64,000 nt of DNA from JALFST01 sp022779285 (GTDB lineage: Bacteria > Bacillota > Clostridia > Tissierellales > Peptoniphilaceae), in assembly GCA_050313895.1 (NCBI GenBank), contig JBNPMI010000010.1, one strand, 5' to 3'. Numbering within the stretch: the stretch's first letter is position 1; every line of letters begins with the position of its first letter. The translations under genes were made by a program, and so were the position numbers. Below the pieces are notes generated by a model. That model made no database searches. It was given only the letters and a program-made list of their open reading frames with translations, and was not told the DNA's origin. Shown in pieces: positions 1 to 8,292 of this stretch.

Positions 1-856
1 GCAGATTCAAGGCTCCGCCCGTAAGCTTACCGATCAGCTTGGAAAGAATCGTACCGAATGTCATAAATCCCGTAGCCAGCGCAATGCCTCCCATATACCC
101 GGTTACCGGCATCTCCTCCTTGGAGTAGTCTCTGACTTCAAATGTGCCTTTGCGTAACATTTGACCGTGACCTGTCCATGAAGGACGGAGCTCACCGATT
201 TTTTTCAAAACGCCTCCGGCTACGATGGCCATCGCATTCCCAAGCGCGACCGCAGGCACCAGCCTGGAAAGAATTTGTTCCGCTTCTATATGCATAGCAT
301 TTGCGAAAACGTTCGAAATCGGCACCGCTCCGGCGCCCATGCCGCCTCCCATAATAGGAATCCCTATGTAGGCAATGCCTTCGCCGGGAGTCATTCCAAA
401 GAGCATCGCTCCGCCGGCAACAAGGAGAAGCGCGCAGGCAACCCCTGCAATAATTACGGGTAGATAGCGAATCGCCGCCTTAATCAGCAGCTCACGATTC
501 ATGCCGAGAATCGATCCCGTAATCAGCGCTGCGATATAAAAATCCAGAAAACCGCCCGGATTTTTCATAAAATTGTTCACAACGGCAGCCATGTCCTCAT
601 TGAGTACATGGAAGTAGACAAGTGCCGCTCCGCCAAAGATCACTACGATCGGTCCGCCTCCAAAAAATGTCTTAACAATCGGAAGATGATTGCCGACCAA
701 GTTCAGAAATTCGCCTACGAGGATCATGAGTAGGAATGCACCCACCATATTCTGCGGCAGTACCCCCATGTAAATTGCGACCAATAGGACGCATGCTGTG
801 ATGATAAACCATGGCAACGGCAGCCCCGCTATTTTGAAATCCTTCACCTTTTCCAT
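1..856 (-). CDS. 2-hydroxycarboxylate (citrate/malate) transporter, C-terminus cut by window edge
   Basis: Membrane symporter of the 2-hydroxycarboxylate transporter (2HCT; CitS/CimH/MaeN) family, which takes up citrate or malate with Na+ or H+. About 285 N-terminal residues are present and the stop codon lies beyond the left edge; the family is usually about 430-450 residues. Several hydrophobic segments are visible, together with an FGGG stretch near residues 65-68 and the family-like re-entrant-loop motif GGGMGAGAVPIS at about 170-181. The ATG is preceded by an AAAGGAAAG ribosome-binding site. It lies 104 bp downstream of citF, so it very probably supplies citrate to citrate lyase. Whether citrate, malate or both are carried cannot be told from sequence. 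Confidence 0.88.
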   Translation of the reverse strand, partial: MEKVKDFKIAGLPLPWFIITACVLLVAIYMGVLPQNMVGAFLLMILVGEFLNLVGNHLPIVKTFFGGGPIVVIFGGAALVYFHVLNEDMAAVVNNFMKNPGGFLDFYIAALITGSILGMNRELLIKAAIRYLPVIIAGVACALLLVAGGAMLFGMTPGEGIAYIGIPIMGGGMGAGAVPISNVFANAMHIEAEQILSRLVPAVALGNAMAIVAGGVLKKIGELRPSWTGHGQMLRKGTFEVRDYSKEEMPVTGYMGGIALATGFMTFGTILSKLIGKLTGGALNL

Positions 857-890
857 TTGCTTTCCTTTCGTTGAGCATAGTATAATTCCT

Positions 891-910
891 GAAATCATGA
901 AAATGATTTC
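891..910. repeat. perfect 8-bp inverted repeat upstream of the carboxylate transporter
   Basis: GAAATCAT and ATGATTTC face each other across a 4-base spacer in the 104-bp gap between citF and the transporter. On the minus strand a TATACT -10-like hexamer follows within about 10 bases, so this could be an operator or a small RNA hairpin regulating transporter expression. No convincing -35 was found and there is no U-tract, so it is not a normal terminator. Confidence 0.35.
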
Positions 911-960
911 TCATGGGATACACTATCAAATTCATTCTAAAAAAGCAATGGAATTTGTCG

Positions 961-2466
961 CTAATTTTTTGACATAGTGTACAGGGTATCCAAAATCGTT
1001 CCATCACGGAATATGCTGTATGCTACAATCCCATCTCCCTGAGGGCGTTTTTTAGGAATGCCCGTCATCCGGGTCGCAATGGCATAAAGCTCCTCAATTG
1101 TTACAAGATGCAGGCGAGGATCTCTCGAAGCTTTTTCCAGCAAATCCGCGCGTTTCGGATTGATGGCAATGCCATATTCCGTAACGACCGCATCGATCAC
1201 CTCTCCCGGTGTTGTCACCGTACGCACCTCATCGACAATGGCCGAAATTCGCGCATTAAAAAGCTTGGTCGTGATGATGCTGAGCTTCGCTCCCGTTGCA
1301 GTATCGGCATGGCCACCGGAGCCTCCTAAAATCAGCCCGTCAGAACCTGTCGTTACATTGACATTGTACGCCAGGTCAATTTCGGATGCACCAAGAATCA
1401 CACAGTCCAGCTTTCCCGCCACATGATCCGGATTGTCAGGATTGGCATATTGATCTGCTGAAATCTTATGATGACGGTCATTGCGTTCACTCGATTCGAT
1501 GGCCTTAAGATCAAAGCATTGCACATCGTAGAGATCTTTAAAGAGCCCTTCTTCCAACATATCTACAAAGTATCCCGTAATCCCTCCGCAGCCGAAGCTC
1601 CCTTGAATCGCATTCCTGCGCATTTTTTTACGAACTTCATCCGCAACCGCCAGTGAAATACCTCCGGCGCCCGTTTGGAATGAGAAACCGTCCTTCAGAA
1701 TTCCGGCAGCTTCCATCAGTTGAGCGGTATCTCGCGCAATTTTGAGCCCGATAGGATCCTTAGTCACTTGCGTTGTTCCGGAAACAATGCCTTTGGGGTC
1801 TCCAATGGAATCCACTACGAGTATATAATTGACATACCCTGCCGCAATATCAGGCTTTCTTACCTGTTTCACCGGATGATCCGTTATCGCTACCACAATA
1901 TCCGCCATTTGCGCATCGACAACAGCATATCCCATGGAGCCGCAGGCACTCGGACCTTCTGAACCCGAGATGGCACCGTCTTCGCCAACTGCAGGAGCGG
2001 CAATAAATGCGATATCCAATTGAAATTCACCTTCGAGAATGGACCGGGGGCGTCCTCCATGTGTTGTAATTTGTGCCGGATTTTTCAGCTTCCCCTGTGA
2101 AATGGCTTTCGCTACCGGACCCGATACATAACTCGTCACGATGGAAGTGATCGTTTCATCCTCCATCATGGCAACCAGGGGTTCATGGCAGGGGAAAAGT
2201 GAGCTGGCTGCAATTGTAAGATCCTTCCATCCGCGCCGATGCACCTCTTGCATAATTCTATTGAGCACAAAATCACCATTGCGAAGATGATGATGAAATC
2301 CAAAGGTCATTCCATCATGCAGTGAAAGCCGATCCAGAAGCTCCTCCAATGAGAAAATCCGCTCCGGCTTAAGATTTTTCTGAACAGGAGCCTGATAAGT
2401 GTGAATATTGGGTTTCGCTCCTGAAAAAGGATGGTTGCCCCCTTCGCGTCCTATTTGATTTTTCAT
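961..2466 (-). CDS. citF: citrate lyase alpha subunit (citrate CoA-transferase)
   Basis: Transfers the acyl-carrier thiol from acetyl-ACP to citrate, giving citryl-ACP, in the cytoplasmic citrate lyase complex (CitDEF). The protein is 501 residues, normal for CitF, and starts MKNQIGREG as family members do. I chose the ATG at 2466, not one five codons upstream, because it forms an ATGA overlap with the citE stop, which implies translational coupling. A conserved glycine-rich CoA-transferase region (GFHHHLRNGDFV near the N-terminus, GGSGGHADTATGAK near the C-terminus) is intact. The accessory genes citC, citX and citG, needed to make and attach the prosthetic group, are not in the window; they may lie to the left. 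Confidence 0.96.
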   Translation of the reverse strand: MKNQIGREGGNHPFSGAKPNIHTYQAPVQKNLKPERIFSLEELLDRLSLHDGMTFGFHHHLRNGDFVLNRIMQEVHRRGWKDLTIAASSLFPCHEPLVAMMEDETITSIVTSYVSGPVAKAISQGKLKNPAQITTHGGRPRSILEGEFQLDIAFIAAPAVGEDGAISGSEGPSACGSMGYAVVDAQMADIVVAITDHPVKQVRKPDIAAGYVNYILVVDSIGDPKGIVSGTTQVTKDPIGLKIARDTAQLMEAAGILKDGFSFQTGAGGISLAVADEVRKKMRRNAIQGSFGCGGITGYFVDMLEEGLFKDLYDVQCFDLKAIESSERNDRHHKISADQYANPDNPDHVAGKLDCVILGASEIDLAYNVNVTTGSDGLILGGSGGHADTATGAKLSIITTKLFNARISAIVDEVRTVTTPGEVIDAVVTEYGIAINPKRADLLEKASRDPRLHLVTIEELYAIATRMTGIPKKRPQGDGIVAYSIFRDGTILDTLYTMSKN

Positions 2467-3341
2467 TCGATCATCCCCCATTCTCTCGCCGAACGCACCA
2501 GATTTTCGGCGCGGTCAATCACCGGCTTATCCACCATTTTCCCTCGGTAACTGAACACACCCAATCCTTCCTCTCTCGCTTTCTCTGCCGCATGGAGAAT
2601 GGCTTGTGCCGCCTCCAATTCCGAGCTCGTCGGTGAAAAAACATCATGAATGATGGGAATCTGCCTGGGATTGATGACGAGACGGCCATTCATGCCGATG
2701 GATCTGACAAAGCGAGTATCCGCCTCAAGCCCGTCAAAATCCTCTACATCCGTATAAGGGGTGTCAATGGCGTCTTTTCCAAAGGCTTTCGCCGCAGTTG
2801 CTAAACGAAACCGTGCATATTCCAGCTCTTTCGACTCTTTCGTACGTGCAATTCCCATGCTGACGCTATAATCCTCTCCGCCTAAAAGAAGGGCATCAAT
2901 GCGAGAAGAGGCCTGCGCAATTTGCTCCACTTCCGTGATGCCGCGAGCCGTCTCGACAAGCATCAGGAAGCGAAGATCACAATCTTTCCGATCAATTCCC
3001 CGTGCTTTCCAATGATTTTCTATGTATGTTTCCACTTCCCGGAGGGACTCTACAGATGCCTTTGGAATCACAAGTCCATCTGGCTCACATGGTAAAACAG
3101 CCTCCAAGTCCTCTTTCCAATAAGGAGAATCCGTCGGGTTGATACGAACCGTAACATAGGAATTTTCAAATGGAATCGTCTCCAGGGCATGGCGCACCAG
3201 ATCTCTGGCGGCATCTTTTTCTGTCAGAGATACAGCATCCTCCAAATCATAGATGATGGCATCTGCTCCCAAATTATCTGCTGAAACCAGCATGCCCGGA
3301 TTGTTACCCGGCATAAAAAGAAGACTGCGCAGATTTTTCAT
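2463..3341 (-). CDS. citE: citrate lyase beta subunit (citryl-ACP lyase)
   Basis: Cleaves citryl-ACP to oxaloacetate and acetyl-ACP, regenerating the acetylated carrier. It is a 292-residue TIM-barrel protein of the HpcH/HpaI-CitE family with LLFMPGNNPGML at the N-terminus, YDLEDAV at about 31-37, the VETARGI stretch and GGEDYS, all typical of CitE. The start was set at 3341 (MKNLRSLLFMPG) because it overlaps the citD stop as ATGA and is preceded by GGAGGGC. The middle position in citD-citE-citF and overlaps on both sides fit equimolar production of the three subunits. Confidence 0.96.
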   Translation of the reverse strand: MKNLRSLLFMPGNNPGMLVSADNLGADAIIYDLEDAVSLTEKDAARDLVRHALETIPFENSYVTVRINPTDSPYWKEDLEAVLPCEPDGLVIPKASVESLREVETYIENHWKARGIDRKDCDLRFLMLVETARGITEVEQIAQASSRIDALLLGGEDYSVSMGIARTKESKELEYARFRLATAAKAFGKDAIDTPYTDVEDFDGLEADTRFVRSIGMNGRLVINPRQIPIIHDVFSPTSSELEAAQAILHAAEKAREEGLGVFSYRGKMVDKPVIDRAENLVRSAREWGMIE

Positions 3342-3595
3342 TTTGCCCTCCGAATCGCTGTTTGCAGACGCGCCGCAATGGTACAATCCAATGCACCCTT
3401 GTCTTCAATTTCAACGCGTACTTTTTCCAGGCCGGCCCCTGCAAGCTCTTTTTCCACAACATTTCGTATTTGATCGCCAAATTCATAGGCAACCGGACTG
3501 TCCAAAATGATTTCTTTTTTTTCTGCAGGTAAAAGACGTATCATGCAATCGTTTGATTGTAAGGTGCCTGCAACTCCCATCTGATGAATTTCCAT
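3338..3595 (-). CDS. citD: citrate lyase gamma subunit (acyl carrier protein)
   Basis: Small acyl-carrier subunit (85 residues) that bears the phosphoribosyl-dephospho-CoA prosthetic group on a serine. The family motif is present as GTLQSND, making Ser14 the likely attachment site. It is the first cit gene to be transcribed, with a strong GGAAGGGGAG ribosome-binding site 25 bp after the CHR transporter pair and an ATGA overlap into citE. Length is slightly below the usual 95-100 residues but nothing essential appears missing. Confidence 0.93.
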   Translation of the reverse strand: MEIHQMGVAGTLQSNDCMIRLLPAEKKEIILDSPVAYEFGDQIRNVVEKELAGAGLEKVRVEIEDKGALDCTIAARLQTAIRRAK

Positions 3596-3620
3596 TTTCT
3601 CCCCTTCCTATAGCATGTTT

Positions 3621-4184
3621 CTATCCAATGCCTACCGCGTGGAAACCCGCACCCAACACCGCTGCGATGACTACAAGCTGGATGACATCCAGCTTTCGAG
3701 AGCCATAACCGATCAATCCTACAACCAAGCCGATCACACCAAGAAGACTCCATTGCAAAGGAGATCCCTCGGCAAAAAGTGAGGACTGCATCATTTGAAT
3801 CGTAGCAATGGCCACCAGTCCGACGATGGCCGGCTTTAATCCTTTTAAGATTTTCTCCAAAGGTTTGAGCTCGCCGGACCGGGAAAAAAGAAGATATCCC
3901 AGAGCCATCATTAATATCAGCTGCGGCAGCACGTTGCCAAGTGTGGCGACAACGGCACCCGGAAGCCCGGCAACCTTTGTGCCGATGAATGTTGCGGAAT
4001 TGATCGCAATGGGACCCGGAGTCATCTGAGAGAGCGAAACCAAATCCGTCAGCTCCGATACCGTGAGCCATCCGTTTTCTTCGACCACATACTGCGTAAT
4101 CAGAGGAAGCACGGCATATCCTCCGCCAAAAGCGAAGGCTCCGATTTTCAAGAAAGTAAAAAAGAGTCTCAATAAAATACTCAC
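3621..4184 (-). CDS. CHR-family (chromate) transporter half-protein, second of pair
   Basis: A 187-residue membrane protein corresponding to one half of the CHR transporter fold. The family signatures FAFGGGYAVLPL near residues 16-27 and MTPGPIAIN around 54-62 are intact, with about five or six hydrophobic segments. It overlaps the other half-protein by 4 bp, so the two presumably form a heterodimer, as in other short-chain CHR pairs. The family is named for chromate efflux, but most half-size members have no proven substrate. Position directly ahead of citDEF suggests an anion or carboxylate-related role here, which is inference. Confidence 0.85.
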   Translation of the reverse strand: MSILLRLFFTFLKIGAFAFGGGYAVLPLITQYVVEENGWLTVSELTDLVSLSQMTPGPIAINSATFIGTKVAGLPGAVVATLGNVLPQLILMMALGYLLFSRSGELKPLEKILKGLKPAIVGLVAIATIQMMQSSLFAEGSPLQWSLLGVIGLVVGLIGYGSRKLDVIQLVVIAAVLGAGFHAVGIG

Positions 4185-4762
4185 AGAACCCTCGATTCCT
4201 CTACAAGACTGAAAAGCGCAAGGCCGATCAGTCCGGAGACTACAATAATAATCACCGCATTCCAGTGAAGAAAATAATTGGCGGAAAAAGCGCCTGTCAT
4301 GAGAAGAAGGCCGAAAATCCTATGCTTTTTGAGTGCGACTCGTGCCATATCCAGAGTGGTGATCACCAAAATCCCGCTGATCACCCCGCCCATCACACGA
4401 AAAGCAGCGCTTACCCAGGGATTGGAGCGAAGGGACCGATAGACATAGAACAGCACGGTAATGATGATGAGGCAAGGCAGTACGGAGGCGCAAAGGGCTG
4501 TGATCGCTCCTATCGGACCTAAGACACGATATCCCGTCAAAAGAGATGTGTTGATCGCCATAGGACCCGGCCCCGACTGCGCAAGAGCTGTCAGATTGAG
4601 CATTTCTTCCTCATCCAAAAGTCTCTTTTTTTTGACAAACTCATCACGAATGACAGGAACGATGGTATATCCTCCGCCAAAGGTGAAGGTATTGATCTTA
4701 AAAAGCGTCAAAAACAGCTCCGGTAATGTGATCGTTCCCTTTTCTGTCGATGCTTCTTTCAT
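4181..4762 (-). CDS. CHR-family (chromate) transporter half-protein, first of pair
   Basis: Partner of the downstream half-protein (193 residues). It has the same signature elements, FTFGGGYTIVPVI near the N-terminus and SGPGPMAIN in the middle, but the sequences have diverged, so this is an old split and not a recent duplication. It begins 9 bp after rpiB and ends in an ATGA overlap with its partner. A divergent pair encoded by adjacent genes is the standard arrangement for short-chain CHR transporters. Confidence 0.85.
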   Translation of the reverse strand: MKEASTEKGTITLPELFLTLFKINTFTFGGGYTIVPVIRDEFVKKKRLLDEEEMLNLTALAQSGPGPMAINTSLLTGYRVLGPIGAITALCASVLPCLIIITVLFYVYRSLRSNPWVSAAFRVMGGVISGILVITTLDMARVALKKHRIFGLLLMTGAFSANYFLHWNAVIIIVVSGLIGLALFSLVEESRVL

Positions 4763-4771
4763 TTTTGCCCC

Positions 4772-5245
4772 CTATTCGACAGAAAAATCTTCCTCATGAT
4801 AGGGGCAGGAGCCGTCCAGCTCACCGATCAGATGCACCCGATCCGCGTGGCGTCCGCCCTCAAAGCGTGCCTCAAGCCAAGTCCGGACGATTTCCCTTGC
4901 CATCTCCTCGCCGATCATACGCGCTCCCATGGCAAGCACATTCGCATTATTATGACGAACCGAAAGCGCCGCTGACACCGGCTCCGAGCAGAGTGCACAA
5001 CGCACACCAGGCACCTTGTTTGCGGACATGGAAATCCCGATTCCGGTTCCGCAAATCACAATTCCCTTTTCACATTCTCCGGAAGCAACCGCTTGTCCTA
5101 CAATGCGACCGTATTTGGGATAATCCGTACGAGCGGCGCTGTGCGGTCCGAAATTCTTGACATCATGCCCCTGATCCTTGAGAAATGCAACAATGCTCTC
5201 CTTAAGTGCATAACCCGCATGATCACTTCCAATTGCAATTTTCAT
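4772..5245 (-). CDS. rpiB: ribose-5-phosphate isomerase B
   Basis: Interconverts ribose 5-phosphate and ribulose 5-phosphate in the non-oxidative pentose phosphate pathway. The 157-residue protein has the RpiB/LacAB fold signatures: GSDHAGY at 6-12, the catalytic-cysteine loop CGTGIGIS with Cys65, and the RHNNANVL histidine region with His98. The ATG overlaps the stop of the methyltransferase gene (ATGA). The pathway partners transaldolase and transketolase are encoded about 40 kb away in the same window. It is a few residues longer than usual at the C-terminus. Confidence 0.95.
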   Translation of the reverse strand: MKIAIGSDHAGYALKESIVAFLKDQGHDVKNFGPHSAARTDYPKYGRIVGQAVASGECEKGIVICGTGIGISMSANKVPGVRCALCSEPVSAALSVRHNNANVLAMGARMIGEEMAREIVRTWLEARFEGGRHADRVHLIGELDGSCPYHEEDFSVE

Positions 5246-5817
5246 TGATTCCCCTTTCGTTTGAGCCAGAGCAATCCATCCCCGATCTCAGGATAATAGG
5301 AATACTCAAAGCGTGCATCCTGTTCCATTTTCTCACGAAAGCGTCGTATCCGACGCAAAAGATCCTTTGTATGGCGGTTAGCGGTTCGTTCCGGATGCGC
5401 AACCATGCCATGAAACTCCATATTGTCGAAAAGAAGGTATCCTCCCTCCTGAAGATATGGCAAAAAATGTTCCATATGTGCGCCATATTGTCCCTTGGCG
5501 GCATCCACAAAAATCAGATCATAGCGTTTGTCCTGCGGCGGAAAAAAATCGATCGCATCATACAGATATACATGGACTCGATCGGACAATGCACGCTCTC
5601 TTACATTTTCCAAAGCCTGCTGTGCCATTTCAATGTTTTTTTCTACGGTATCCACTGTGATTTCCTGGGAGAGCTCCGCCATGGCGATTGCCGAGTCTCC
5701 AACGGCTGTACCCACCTCAAGAATCCTTCGGATCGGCCCTTTTTTCGTTTTCTCATTTCGAATTTTCTCCAATAAAAAAGCAAGCCCATCCGGATGCATT
5801 CTCGGAATACGACTCAT
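5242..5817 (-). CDS. class I SAM-dependent O-methyltransferase (YrrM/TrmR-like)
   Basis: A 191-residue methyltransferase of the caffeoyl-CoA O-methyltransferase-like family. Motif I is visible as EVGTAVGDSAIAMA at about 34-47 and the metal-binding DAAKGQY motif at about 105. The Bacillus relative TrmR (YrrM) methylates 5-hydroxyuridine at tRNA wobble position 34, and DAAKGQY is typical of that group, so a tRNA substrate is likely but not proven. The protein is about 25 residues shorter than usual at the N-terminus. It overlaps both murG and rpiB by 4 bp. Confidence 0.8.
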   Translation of the reverse strand: MSRIPRMHPDGLAFLLEKIRNEKTKKGPIRRILEVGTAVGDSAIAMAELSQEITVDTVEKNIEMAQQALENVRERALSDRVHVYLYDAIDFFPPQDKRYDLIFVDAAKGQYGAHMEHFLPYLQEGGYLLFDNMEFHGMVAHPERTANRHTKDLLRRIRRFREKMEQDARFEYSYYPEIGDGLLWLKRKGNQ

Positions 5818-6908
5818 GCCCTGCGAGCCTTTCGCTTACGCGCAAGCTCCAGCGTCTGAAGAATTTCCTGCAATCCGTTCCGAAAAACAAATCCGCGTGA
5901 GGCTTCCGTATATTTTTTCGGATTTCTCATAACCTGATCGATCAGCTCCATAAGCTGTGTCTCGGTCATGGTCTGATCGTTCCAAACCTCTGCATACCCC
6001 GCCTTTCGAAACTGCTCCGCATTGATCACCTGATCGCCTCGACTGCCTACGATATAGGGAACCAGGATCATCGGCTTGTGGTAATACAAAAATTCAAAGA
6101 TTGCATTCGATCCGGCACGCGATAAAATCAAATCGGACATGGCCAAAGCATCCGCCATCCCCGCTTTGATGTAATCAAGCTGGATATAGCCGGGACGGAC
6201 AAGTGAGGAATCGCCCTTTCCCGCACCCACTCCATGCACAATATCAAAGCGTTCTAAAAGAGCATCCAGGTTGTTCCATACTGCACGGTTGAGAGAGGCC
6301 GCTCCCAGCGATCCTCCTAAAATCAATAAAATCGGCTTTTTCCCATCCAGACCGTAACGAATCAGCCCCTCCTCACGTGATCCGTTGCGGATGCTGTCTC
6401 GTAGAATGGGACCCAGGTAATGCGCTTTTTTGGCGGGAACATAATTTGCCGTTTTTTCAAATGTAAGCATGATTTCCCGGATAAAAGGAAAAGACATGCG
6501 GTTGGCAAGGCCGGGGGTAACATCCGATTCATGCGCGATCACGGGAATGCCAAGCTGCCATCCGGCAATCACCACAGGAACCGAGACAAAGCCGCCCTTT
6601 GAAAAAATCACATCGGGACGAAGATCCTTGAGCAGCCTCCTTGCCTGACCGATTCCCTTCAAAAAACGCCCGGAATCCTTTATGTTTTCCCGAATACTGG
6701 AAAAATCCATAGCTCGCCGTAATTTTCCGGTGGAGATTGCATAAAACGAAACATCGGGAAAATCCGCAATCAAATCATTTTCGATTCCCTTTTTGGATCC
6801 GATGTAGGATATTTCCCAGCCGTCTGCCTGCAAAACAGGAATCAGGGCTAAATTGACGGCGACGTGTCCTGCCGAACCGCCGCCTGTCAATACAATCTTT
6901 TTTGTCAT
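5814..6908 (-). CDS. murG: MurG-type UDP-GlcNAc:lipid I N-acetylglucosaminyltransferase
   Basis: Adds GlcNAc to lipid I to make lipid II at the inner face of the membrane. The 364-residue GT28 protein carries the N-terminal diphospholipid-binding loop GGGSAGHV at 9-16, the LGGSLGA loop of the nucleotide half, and an SRAGSNAIFEFL acceptor segment. That last stretch and the following GDQVINAEQF resemble a Firmicutes MurG subgroup found apart from the dcw cluster, which can be the second copy in genomes with two. Linked to serS and the methyltransferase by ATGA overlaps. Confidence 0.88.
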   Translation of the reverse strand: MTKKIVLTGGGSAGHVAVNLALIPVLQADGWEISYIGSKKGIENDLIADFPDVSFYAISTGKLRRAMDFSSIRENIKDSGRFLKGIGQARRLLKDLRPDVIFSKGGFVSVPVVIAGWQLGIPVIAHESDVTPGLANRMSFPFIREIMLTFEKTANYVPAKKAHYLGPILRDSIRNGSREEGLIRYGLDGKKPILLILGGSLGAASLNRAVWNNLDALLERFDIVHGVGAGKGDSSLVRPGYIQLDYIKAGMADALAMSDLILSRAGSNAIFEFLYYHKPMILVPYIVGSRGDQVINAEQFRKAGYAEVWNDQTMTETQLMELIDQVMRNPKKYTEASRGFVFRNGLQEILQTLELARKRKARRA

Positions 6909-8191
6909 TTTGCCTCCCGAGCCGGTGCTTCAATTTTTTCCGCTCCGAAATAGGGAACCAGAGCCTTCGGGATCGTGATGCTGCCGTCCTCGTTCTGATA
7001 GTTTTCCACGATTGCCGCCCATGTCCTGCCTACCGCAAGCCCTGATCCGTTCAAGGTATGCACAAATTGAACACGCCCTTCTGCATCGCGATAGCGGATA
7101 TTGGCACGTCGTGCCTGATAATCCTCGAAATTGGAACAGGAGGAAATTTCCACATAGCGATGATAGCTCGGCATCCAGACCTCGATATCATTGGTCATGG
7201 CTGAAGAAAATCCCAGATCTCCCGTACTCAATTTGACAACGCGATACGGAATCTCCAGCTGCTTCAACACATCCTCGGCATCTGCGGTAAGCGCATCAAG
7301 CTCCTCATAGGAGGTCTTCGGATCCACAAATTTCACAAGCTCCACCTTGTCAAATTGATGCTGACGGATAATGCCGCGCGTATCTCTGCCGGCGGAGCCC
7401 GACTCTCTGCGGAAGCAGGGTGTATATGCCGTCAGATAAACCGGAAGATCCTCCGCAGAAAGAATATCGTCACGATAGAGGTTCGTAACAGGGACCTCCG
7501 CCGTCGGAATCAGGAAGAGATCCTCCTTTTCCACATGGTACATATCCTCCTCAAATTTAGGAAGCTGGCCGGTTCCCGTCATGGATTGCCGATTCACCAA
7601 TACAGGAGGCTCAATTTCGGTATATCCGTGCTTTGTGGTGTGCAGATCCAGCATGAAGGAATAAATCGCACGCTCCAAGCGGGCTCCTGCACCCGTCATC
7701 ACGGTAAATCGTGACCCGGAAAGCTTCGCTCCGCGTTCAAAATCCAAAAGGTGCAGATCCGTTCCCAGATCCCAGTGCGCCTTCGGCTCAAAATCGAATT
7801 CACGGGGAGTGCCGACGCGGCGCATCTCTTGATTGTCCGCATCATCCTTGCCCACCGGAATCGTGGGATTGGGAACATTCGGAATGGACAGCAACGCCAT
7901 GCGCAGCTGCTCCTCCAAATCGCGAAGCTGCTCGTCAAAGGAAGCAATCTCTTCGCCCAGGCGGCGCATTTCCTCAATCGTAGCGGAAACATCCTCTCCG
8001 TTTTTCTTGCGAATCGGAATTTCCTTGGAAACGCGATTGCGCTCCGCTTTTTTGCCTTCCACCTCATTGACCAAAACGCGACGTTTTTCATCCAGCGCAA
8101 GCACCGGTTCCACGGGAAAGCTGCCTGAACGATGGGATAAACCTTCTTCAACCTCGGTACGGTGCTCTCGAATTCGCTTGATATCTAACAT
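6905..8191 (-). CDS. serS: seryl-tRNA synthetase
   Basis: Charges tRNA-Ser with serine. The 428-residue protein has the long N-terminal helical tRNA-binding arm at about 25-105 and class II motifs: motif 2 around TPCFRRESGSAGRDT and motif 3 around NGSGLAVGRTWAAI. A GGGAGG ribosome-binding site precedes the ATG. It is the first gene of a tightly packed run that continues through murG, a methyltransferase, rpiB, CHR transporters and citDEF. The leader is only about 55 nt from the proposed -10 element, too short for a T-box. Confidence 0.97.
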   Translation of the reverse strand: MLDIKRIREHRTEVEEGLSHRSGSFPVEPVLALDEKRRVLVNEVEGKKAERNRVSKEIPIRKKNGEDVSATIEEMRRLGEEIASFDEQLRDLEEQLRMALLSIPNVPNPTIPVGKDDADNQEMRRVGTPREFDFEPKAHWDLGTDLHLLDFERGAKLSGSRFTVMTGAGARLERAIYSFMLDLHTTKHGYTEIEPPVLVNRQSMTGTGQLPKFEEDMYHVEKEDLFLIPTAEVPVTNLYRDDILSAEDLPVYLTAYTPCFRRESGSAGRDTRGIIRQHQFDKVELVKFVDPKTSYEELDALTADAEDVLKQLEIPYRVVKLSTGDLGFSSAMTNDIEVWMPSYHRYVEISSCSNFEDYQARRANIRYRDAEGRVQFVHTLNGSGLAVGRTWAAIVENYQNEDGSITIPKALVPYFGAEKIEAPAREAK

Positions 8192-8245
8192 GTCGACCTC
8201 CCTATTGCTCCATTTGCAGTATCATCAAAACGTATCTAATCTTGT

Positions 8246-8254
8246 ATTATAGCA
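8246..8254 (-). promoter_or_regulatory. extended -10 promoter ahead of serS
   Basis: A TGCTATAAT element (TGn plus a perfect TATAAT) sits about 55 bp upstream of the serS start on the minus strand. A TTGAAA hexamer is only 10 bases further upstream and so is not a properly spaced -35; the extended -10 may compensate. This is the only good promoter seen before the serS-murG-rpiB-chr-cit run. Confidence 0.6.
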
Positions 8255-8292
8255 CGGAGACTTTCAATACAGGCGTTTCCTGCCCGGCATCC

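Noticed and set aside
8192..8292. T-box or other riboswitch before serS
   Set aside because: The leader is about 55 nt and no specifier or antiterminator elements were seen.
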